Origin: Burkholderiaceae bacterium
GTDB taxonomy: Bacteria > Pseudomonadota > Gammaproteobacteria > Burkholderiales > Burkholderiaceae
Assembly: GCA_947380285.1 (NCBI GenBank)
Contig: CANCQD010000036.1
Span: 1 to 19,481, forward strand
Length of the DNA: 19,481 bases
Direction: 5' to 3'
The notes under the pieces were generated by a model that saw only the letters and a program-made list of their open reading frames with translations, searched no databases and was not told where the DNA came from. Each line of letters starts with the position of its first letter. Positions within the stretch are counted from its first letter, which is position 1. Below are positions 14,914-19,481 of the stretch, one piece after another. A program made the translations under genes and the position numbers.

Positions 14914-15540
14914 ATGTATTTACCAAAACATTTTTCAGTTGAAGATCCTGCAGTACTGGCACAACTAATTTCCGAATACCCTCTTGCCACCATTGTTGGT
15001 AATGTAGACGGTTGTCTTGAAATCAACCACCTCCCACTGATGTTAAGTACCGACAGAACCAAGCTTTATGGACATGTCGCCAGAATGAACCCACTTACCA
15101 AGGTAGCAAGCAGTAGTAATACATCCGTGACTGCAATCTTTAATGGGCCTAACGCATACATCACCCCCTCCTGGTATCCCACCAAACAAGAAAGTGGAAA
15201 AGTAGTTCCTACTTGGAACTACGCTGCTGTTCATGCAGAAGGTAGCATTAAGTTAATCGATGATCCACAATGGATCAGAGCACACGTCTCACAAATGACG
15301 CAGATTCATGAGCCTACCTATGAATCCACATGGAAGCTAGAAGATGCGCCTGAGGAATATGTGCAAACCATGCTCAAAGCCATCATCGGCATTGAGATAA
15401 AAATAGAAAAATTCATTGGCAAATTTAAGCTTAGCCAGAACCGCGCTGCTCAAGACTATGACGCGGTTGCGGAGAAGCTCAGTAAGTCTCCCAAAGAAGC
15501 CTTACGAGAAATGCTTCAATACATGAGAGCACCTGAGTAG
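14914..15540 (+). CDS. PaiB-like FMN-binding negative transcriptional regulator
   Basis: A 208-residue protein of the PaiB/FMN-binding split-barrel family. It starts with the typical MYLPKHFSVEDPAVLAQLI, has LPLMLSTDRTKLYGHVARMNP (40-60), a central YITPSWYPTK and VVPTWNYAAVHAEG (103-116), and ends with GKFKLSQNRAAQDYDAV. These are the conserved blocks of Bacillus PaiB, described there as a repressor of sporulation and protease genes; in proteobacteria its role is mostly unproven and no DNA-binding domain is obvious. It diverges from feoAB across about 180 bases and converges on modA, 7 bases between stops. Linkage to iron or molybdate genes may be chance. Confidence 0.9.
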   Translation: MYLPKHFSVEDPAVLAQLISEYPLATIVGNVDGCLEINHLPLMLSTDRTKLYGHVARMNPLTKVASSSNTSVTAIFNGPNAYITPSWYPTKQESGKVVPTWNYAAVHAEGSIKLIDDPQWIRAHVSQMTQIHEPTYESTWKLEDAPEEYVQTMLKAIIGIEIKIEKFIGKFKLSQNRAAQDYDAVAEKLSKSPKEALREMLQYMRAPE

Positions 15541-15547
15541 TGAATAC

Positions 15548-16303
15548 TTAAGGCGTGCTGTAACCGTATTTTTGTAAGATCATTTTGGCTTGGGATCCCT
15601 GCATAAAGCGATATAAATCAACTGCCTCTTGAGGCGCGCCCTTGATTAGCACCATGCGCTGCTGAATAGGCTCATATAGCCTTGGATCGACTAATAAGAA
15701 ACTCGTTTGTTTACCGAGTCCAGGTGACTTGGCTAAAGCCAAAGCAGTAAACCCAAGATCGGCAGCACCGCTTACTACGTACGTTGTAGCGGCACCGATA
15801 TTGTCTGCATAAACCAGCTTATCTTTAGCGAGATCCCAGAGTCCCTCTGTTTTTAAATACTGCACTGCCGCTCTCCCATAGGGAGCCAGCTCAGGTTTTG
15901 CAATGGCTACTTTATTGGCCATTGCAATGGCTTTGGACATTTCTGTTTTGCCACCTGATAAATTGATGCCAGAAGATGTTTTAGCAATGATGGCTAGCTT
16001 ACCAATGGCGTAGACAGAACCTTCGTCCAGCGTCTTGCCATTTTTATACAACTCCAGCGGAAAATGCTCATCAGCAGCAATAAATAAATTAAATGGCGCC
16101 CCATTCATAATTTGCGTGGTGAAATTACCCGAAGAGCCATAAACCACCCTCATCTCGGGTCGACCTGTAGATTTAAATACAGTAACTATCTCCGCAAAGG
16201 CATCTTTCATATTGGCAGCTACAGCAATAGTCGCGACTTGTGCAAATACGCTGCTAGTAAATAAGAAGCATGTTGCTAATAAAGTAAGAATCCGCATGGT
16301 CAT
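15548..16303 (-). CDS. modA: Molybdate ABC transporter substrate-binding protein
   Basis: A periplasmic oxyanion receptor of 251 residues. The signal peptide MTMRILTLLATCFLFTSSVF ends in an A near residue 21; ATG at 16297 is an alternative start two codons in. ModA blocks are clear: IAVAANMKDAFAEI (26-39), VVYGSSGNFTTQIMNGAP (53-70), LFIAADEHFP and, later, YADNIGAATTYVVSGAADLGF. At the first ligand position an Asn replaces the Ser of E. coli ModA, a variant I recall also from Azotobacter-type ModA. It starts 50 bases after the ModE-like regulator gene on the same strand. No modB permease or modC ATPase follows; the next gene is the convergent paiB-like gene. The receptor must use a transporter encoded elsewhere. 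Confidence 0.93.
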   Translation of the reverse strand: MTMRILTLLATCFLFTSSVFAQVATIAVAANMKDAFAEIVTVFKSTGRPEMRVVYGSSGNFTTQIMNGAPFNLFIAADEHFPLELYKNGKTLDEGSVYAIGKLAIIAKTSSGINLSGGKTEMSKAIAMANKVAIAKPELAPYGRAAVQYLKTEGLWDLAKDKLVYADNIGAATTYVVSGAADLGFTALALAKSPGLGKQTSFLLVDPRLYEPIQQRMVLIKGAPQEAVDLYRFMQGSQAKMILQKYGYSTP

Positions 16304-16353
16304 ATGGAATTCATTCTAGCGGATACATTCAACTTTGACGATCCAAATAGAAG

Positions 16354-17376
16354 CTACAGCCAATCCTGTATTTGCCTATTGAGGCTAACTGCTTTATATC
16401 CCAGCGTCTCTCCAGATGCGCTCCGTATCTTACGAATCAATTTCGAAGACTCCGATTGGGTAGCCATTTCTTTATTCATCGCAATGAAGAAAATTTCATC
16501 TTTGAGTGGCACAAATCCCAAACCATTTTCCAGGGCAATATTCTTTACACCCAAACCCACGTCTGCCTTACCAGCCAAAATAGCATTGGCAACGGCTGAG
16601 TGAGTAAATTCCTCAGCCACATAGCCATTAATCTCCGACGGATCAATGCCATCCTCCATGAGTAATGTATCCAATAAGAGCCGAGTACCAGAGCCAATCT
16701 GTCGATTAATAAAACGCACTTTTTTTCCAACCAAATCTTCTATAGAGCGAATATTCAGAGGATTTCCCTTCTTCACAATTAATCCCTGAGTTCGCTTCAT
16801 GACTGGGTATATCTGAATGTCATTTTTTGATAAGCGCTGATAAATTGCTTTTGAGCTCTTCTGATCGGAGACATGATATCCAGCAATATGCGCCTCGTTA
16901 TTCAACAATCTCTCCAAAGACTCTCCCGAACCAGCAATTTTTAAATCTATCCCCATCACTTCTCCAGCTGCTTTTTGAATCACTGAATCACTACTAGAGA
17001 AAAATTTCCAACGAAGACTTTCTGACTTTTGTATTTTCTTAATTTCCTTGAGCAGAATGTCATGGTATTGAGCGTCATGCTTTAGATATCCTGCCTGCAT
17101 ATCCTCAATAAACTGAATCAAAAAGGTACCAAATTCAGTTAGTTCAGATCCATGACCCTTAGTTCGAATCATCAAGGGCACGCCTAAGGCATCTTCGACC
17201 TGATTCACTTTGCCCCAGGCACCCCTATAAGAAGTGCCCGATTTTTTGCTGGCAACTACCAAAGAACTTCCTCGGCCAATATCCTTGAGCAATTGAGAGA
17301 GCCAGATCAGATCTACGGAGCTCTTTCCATCTGCGTGGGTTTTAACAATAAGGGTTGGGCGCACTTCAATTTGCAT
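16354..17376 (-). CDS. ModE-N HTH / periplasmic-binding-fold oxyanion regulator
   Basis: A one-component transcription regulator of 340 residues. The first ~90 residues form a LysR/ModE-type winged helix: WLSQLLKDIGRGSSLVVASKKSGTS, then YRGAWGKVNQVEDALGVPLM and RTKGHGSELTEFG. From about 122 to the end lies a periplasmic-binding-protein fold of the COG1910 type (PVMKRTQGLIVKKGNP, FINRQIGSGTRLLLD at 223-237, HSAVANAILAGKADVGLG at 259-276), here cytoplasmic since no signal precedes it. There is no TOBE/molbindin domain as in E. coli ModE; effector sensing probably uses the binding-protein fold. It lies between modA (same strand) and divergent tupA, so it most likely senses molybdate or tungstate and controls both sides and itself. 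Confidence 0.9.
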   Translation of the reverse strand: MQIEVRPTLIVKTHADGKSSVDLIWLSQLLKDIGRGSSLVVASKKSGTSYRGAWGKVNQVEDALGVPLMIRTKGHGSELTEFGTFLIQFIEDMQAGYLKHDAQYHDILLKEIKKIQKSESLRWKFFSSSDSVIQKAAGEVMGIDLKIAGSGESLERLLNNEAHIAGYHVSDQKSSKAIYQRLSKNDIQIYPVMKRTQGLIVKKGNPLNIRSIEDLVGKKVRFINRQIGSGTRLLLDTLLMEDGIDPSEINGYVAEEFTHSAVANAILAGKADVGLGVKNIALENGLGFVPLKDEIFFIAMNKEMATQSESSKLIRKIRSASGETLGYKAVSLNRQIQDWL

Positions 17377-17388
17377 ATGTAATCTTTT

Positions 17389-17415
17389 GCATATTCAATA
17401 AGTATTAATGTATGC
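17389..17415. promoter_or_regulatory. Candidate operator in the regulator/tupA divergent gap
   Basis: A dyad-symmetric element: GCATA (17389-17393) pairs with TATGC (17411-17415), and nearly the same centre holds AATA-AG-TATT (17397-17406). It covers the -10 of the regulator promoter and lies 38 bases before the tupA ATG, the expected place for the ModE-like regulator to bind. It does not match the E. coli ModE box closely, and assignment is from position and symmetry only. Confidence 0.4.
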
Positions 17416-17435
17416 GATCATAGACTTTTAATCAA
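17407..17435 (-). promoter_or_regulatory. Candidate promoter of the oxyanion regulator and modA
   Basis: On the minus strand TTGATT (17430-17435) and TACATT (17407-17412) are each 4-of-6 matches to the sigma-70 hexamers, with an ideal 17-base spacer. Transcription would start near 17400, about 25 bases before the regulator ATG at 17376. The match is modest. Confidence 0.4.
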
Positions 17436-17452
17436 CCAATTAGAGTGCAGCA

Positions 17453-18277
17453 ATGAAAAAAATGATTCGCAGACTTCTTCTCACCCTCCTAGCCACCCTT
17501 TCAATCACATCACTTCAGGTGTACGCACAAGAGAAAAGTATTGTGGTTTCATCCACCACCTCCACTGAGCAATCTGGTCTTTTCAATTACATGCTCCCTA
17601 TTTTTAAGATGAAGACTGGTATTGAAGTCAAAGTAGTTGCGGTCGGTACTGGCCAAGCATTGGACATTGGTCGCCGTGGGGATGCGGATGTCGTGTTTGT
17701 TCATGACAAACCTGCCGAAGAGAAATTTGTTGAAGAAGGTTATTCAACTAAGCGTTATGAAGTGATGTACAACGACTTTGTCCTGATTGGGCCTAAATCT
17801 GATCCAGCAAAAATCGGTGGTGGCAAAGATATTCAGGTTGCACTTCAGAAAATTGCTGTAGCACAAGCACCATTTGTTTCCCGCGCAGATAAAAGCGGTA
17901 CGCATGCAGCAGAGCTACGCTATTGGAAAGGTGCTGGGATTACCCCTTCTTCCAGCCAATCCTGGTACAAAGAAACTGGCTCAGGCATGGGGCCTGCTCT
18001 CAATACCGCCTCAGCAATGAACGGCTATATCTTGGCCGACCGTGGAACCTGGCTGAGCTTTAAGAATCGTGGAGACCTCGTGATATTAGTTCAAGGTGAT
18101 CCGAAGTTATTTAATCAGTACGGCGTGATGTTAGTAAATCCCGCGAAATTCCCCCATGTGAAAAAAGCACAAGGTCAAGAATTTATCGATTGGCTCATCT
18201 CTAAGAATGGACAGGACGTCATTGCCAGTTACAAGATTGATGGCGAACAACTCTTCTTCCCGAATGCTAAGAAGTAA
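17453..18277 (+). CDS. tupA: Tungstate ABC transporter substrate-binding protein
   Basis: A periplasmic receptor of 274 residues from the TupA family, which binds tungstate with very high affinity. The Sec signal MKKMIRRLLLTLLATLSITS ends LQVYA (cleavage near 25). The family motif VVSSTTSTEQSGLFNYMLPI starts the mature protein, with the oxyanion-contact Thr/Ser cluster at 33-38. Then come VVAVGTGQALDIGRRGDADV (61-80) and the second motif VSRADKSGTHAAELRYWK (142-159). Later, YKETGSGMGPALNTAS and YILADRGTWL also match. It diverges from the regulator gene by 76 bases and is followed after 5 bases by a paralogous gene, not by the tupB permease or tupC ATPase genes normally found there. Confidence 0.93.
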   Translation: MKKMIRRLLLTLLATLSITSLQVYAQEKSIVVSSTTSTEQSGLFNYMLPIFKMKTGIEVKVVAVGTGQALDIGRRGDADVVFVHDKPAEEKFVEEGYSTKRYEVMYNDFVLIGPKSDPAKIGGGKDIQVALQKIAVAQAPFVSRADKSGTHAAELRYWKGAGITPSSSQSWYKETGSGMGPALNTASAMNGYILADRGTWLSFKNRGDLVILVQGDPKLFNQYGVMLVNPAKFPHVKKAQGQEFIDWLISKNGQDVIASYKIDGEQLFFPNAKK

Positions 18278-18282
18278 TCGAA

Positions 18283-19164
18283 ATGAAAAATCAGAAATCC
18301 CTAATCACCTTCAAGACTCTCGTTGCTAGTGTTGCTCTTAGTATGGGAGTGCAAATTACCATGGCACAAACCAATCCAATAAAACCAGAAGCAATTTACG
18401 GCCAAGGAAATCAAAGCTTTACATTGGCTACAGGCAGTCCAGGTGAATTAGGGCTTCTGCAAGCCCTTGGTGAAGCGTTTGATAAAAAAGAAGGTGCTCG
18501 CTTAATCTGGATTAAAGCGGGCAGCGGCGCCTCTCTAAATTTACTCAAAACCGGACAGGTGGATATGATCATGGTGCATGCACCTGATGCGGTCAATAAG
18601 GCCATTGCTGAGGGATGGGCGACCAGCCGCACACTGATTGGTTCTAACGAGTTTTACATTGTTGGACCTAAAAGCGACCCGGCGAATATTAAAACAGCAA
18701 GCAGCGGCGCAGACGCTTACTCCAAGATAGCAAAAGCAAAGGCCAATTTCATTTCTAGAGGGGATAAATCTGGCACGCACCAGAAGGAAATGGATATCTG
18801 GAAAAAAACGGACATCACTCCAGAAGGTAGTTGGTATATCGTTACCAACGACTTCATGACGGCATCGCTTAAAAAAGCCAATACCGAGAATGCCTACTTC
18901 ATGACTGATAGCAGCACCTGGGTTGCCGAAAAGGATATTGCACCCAATCTGGTGATTTTGTACCGCGGGGATAAGTTCTTGGTAAATACCTATGACGCTC
19001 TAGCGGCACCTGTTGGCAGTTCCCCAAATCGCGATATAGCCGTGAAATTCATTCAATTTGTCGCCTCAAATGAAGGTCAGACAATTATTCGCAATTATGG
19101 AAAGTCCAAATATCAAGAGCCTCTTTATAATGATGCTGCATATGCCAAGCAATACGTTCATTAG
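18283..19164 (+). CDS. Divergent TupA-like substrate-binding protein
   Basis: A paralogue of the preceding TupA, 293 residues, with a Sec signal MKNQKSLITFKTLVASVALS ending VQITMA (cleavage near 28). Parallel landmarks remain: IWIKAGSGASLNLLKTGQVD (75-94), VHAPDAVNKAIAEGWAT, FYIVGPKSDPANI, ISRGDKSGTHQKEMDIWKK (157-175) and AYFMTDSSTWV. The first ligand motif is changed, however: where TupA has SSTTSTEQSG, this protein has TLATGSPGELG (47-57), losing most of the Ser/Thr cluster. It may bind another oxyanion or a different solute, or act as an accessory protein. It begins 5 bases after tupA, probably translated from the same message, and precedes the molbindin gene by 8 bases. Confidence 0.88.
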   Translation: MKNQKSLITFKTLVASVALSMGVQITMAQTNPIKPEAIYGQGNQSFTLATGSPGELGLLQALGEAFDKKEGARLIWIKAGSGASLNLLKTGQVDMIMVHAPDAVNKAIAEGWATSRTLIGSNEFYIVGPKSDPANIKTASSGADAYSKIAKAKANFISRGDKSGTHQKEMDIWKKTDITPEGSWYIVTNDFMTASLKKANTENAYFMTDSSTWVAEKDIAPNLVILYRGDKFLVNTYDALAAPVGSSPNRDIAVKFIQFVASNEGQTIIRNYGKSKYQEPLYNDAAYAKQYVH

Positions 19165-19172
19165 GAGAAATC

Positions 19173-19397
19173 ATGGAACTCAAAGTTAAACTCAGCGCAC
19201 GTAACACCCTTAACGGAAAAGTAGTGGAGCTCAAAATGGGTCAGACCACTTCTCATGTAAAGCTTGATATCGGAGGGGGTCATATTGTGACTGCGTCTAT
19301 CACCAATGAAGCGGTTGATGAACTCAACCTCAAGGTTGGAGATCAGGCTTGGGCAGTTATCAAAGCTTCTGATGTCATGATTGCCAAGAGTGCATAA
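19173..19397 (+). CDS. Molbindin (single Mop/TOBE domain)
   Basis: A 74-residue cytoplasmic protein consisting of one TOBE/Mop domain. It reads KLSARNTLNGKVVELKMGQT, then SHVKLDIGGGHIVTASITNEAV, LNLKVGDQAWAVIKASDVMIA, the molbindin pattern from end to end. Such proteins assemble as hexamers and hold several molybdate or tungstate ions, so they act as a store or buffer. An ideal ribosome site (AGGAG, 5 bases before the ATG) overlaps the stop of the TupA-like gene, suggesting higher expression than its neighbours. It is the last gene of the tupA operon and is closed by a strong terminator. Confidence 0.95.
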   Translation: MELKVKLSARNTLNGKVVELKMGQTTSHVKLDIGGGHIVTASITNEAVDELNLKVGDQAWAVIKASDVMIAKSA

Positions 19398-19432
19398 ATT
19401 ATCGCTCCATCTATTTGGAGTGGTCTAGATAT

Positions 19433-19460
19433 AAAAAAGCCCGCATCTGCGGGCTTTTTT
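19433..19460 (+). terminator. Intrinsic terminator of the tupA operon
   Basis: AAAAAAGCCCGC (19433-19444) and GCGGGCTTTTTT (19449-19460) form a perfect 12-bp stem around an ATCT loop, with the T-tract in the 3' arm. It lies 36 bases after the molbindin stop and shows that the operon ends there, without permease or ATPase genes. The A-rich left arm could let it work on the minus strand too. Confidence 0.93.
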
Positions 19461-19481
19461 ATTACTGGTGTACTACCCAGT

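Noticed and set aside
1..19481. CRISPR arrays, tRNA or rRNA genes, insertion sequences, prophage genes
   Set aside because: I looked for spaced repeats, cloverleaf-like stretches, transposase motifs and terminal repeats and found none.

Overview
The window looks like a compact chromosome segment from a free-living betaproteobacterium of the Burkholderiales, most like a small-genome freshwater lineage such as Polynucleobacter. The reasons are moderate GC, very short intergenic gaps (none above about 120 bases), several Bug-family periplasmic receptors without membrane partners, and a dsbB/small membrane protein pair. The genus is an inference from gene style; there is no rRNA or other marker here. 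I see no RNA genes, insertion sequences, prophage or CRISPR.

Left part (1-3644, minus strand): a run of a 52-residue membrane protein, a DsbB-like disulfide oxidase, a Bug receptor, a large tetratricopeptide-like lipoprotein and the first 20 codons of a second lipoprotein. A lone plus-strand crotonase-fold protein follows at 3732-4511. Next comes a minus-strand operon (6631 to 4526) of a SemiSWEET transporter, a fumarylpyruvate-hydrolase-like FAH protein and a lipoprotein alpha/beta hydrolase.

Middle (6738-12487): a second Bug receptor; a minus-strand operon of a third Bug receptor, an exported class II aldolase and an outer-membrane beta-barrel-like protein; a divergent FAH-family hydrolase ending in a strong bidirectional terminator; and a Tat-exported FAH-family protein. 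The picture is scavenging and partial processing of carboxylates or oxo-acids, some of it apparently in the periplasm.

Right part (12582-19481): feoA-feoB for ferrous iron uptake, with a clear promoter and Fur box that also fixes the feoA start; a PaiB-like FMN-binding protein; then an oxyanion (molybdate/tungstate) locus. That locus has modA and a ModE-N/periplasmic-binding-protein-fold regulator on the minus strand, diverging from tupA, a tupA paralogue and a molbindin on the plus strand, closed by an intrinsic terminator. It holds three periplasmic oxyanion receptors, a storage/buffer protein and a regulator but no permease or ATPase, which is its most unusual property.

The best leads are this transporter-less oxyanion locus with its divergent second TupA, the exported aldolase operon and Tat-FAH protein, and the DsbB variant whose second cysteine pair sits at the C-terminus.
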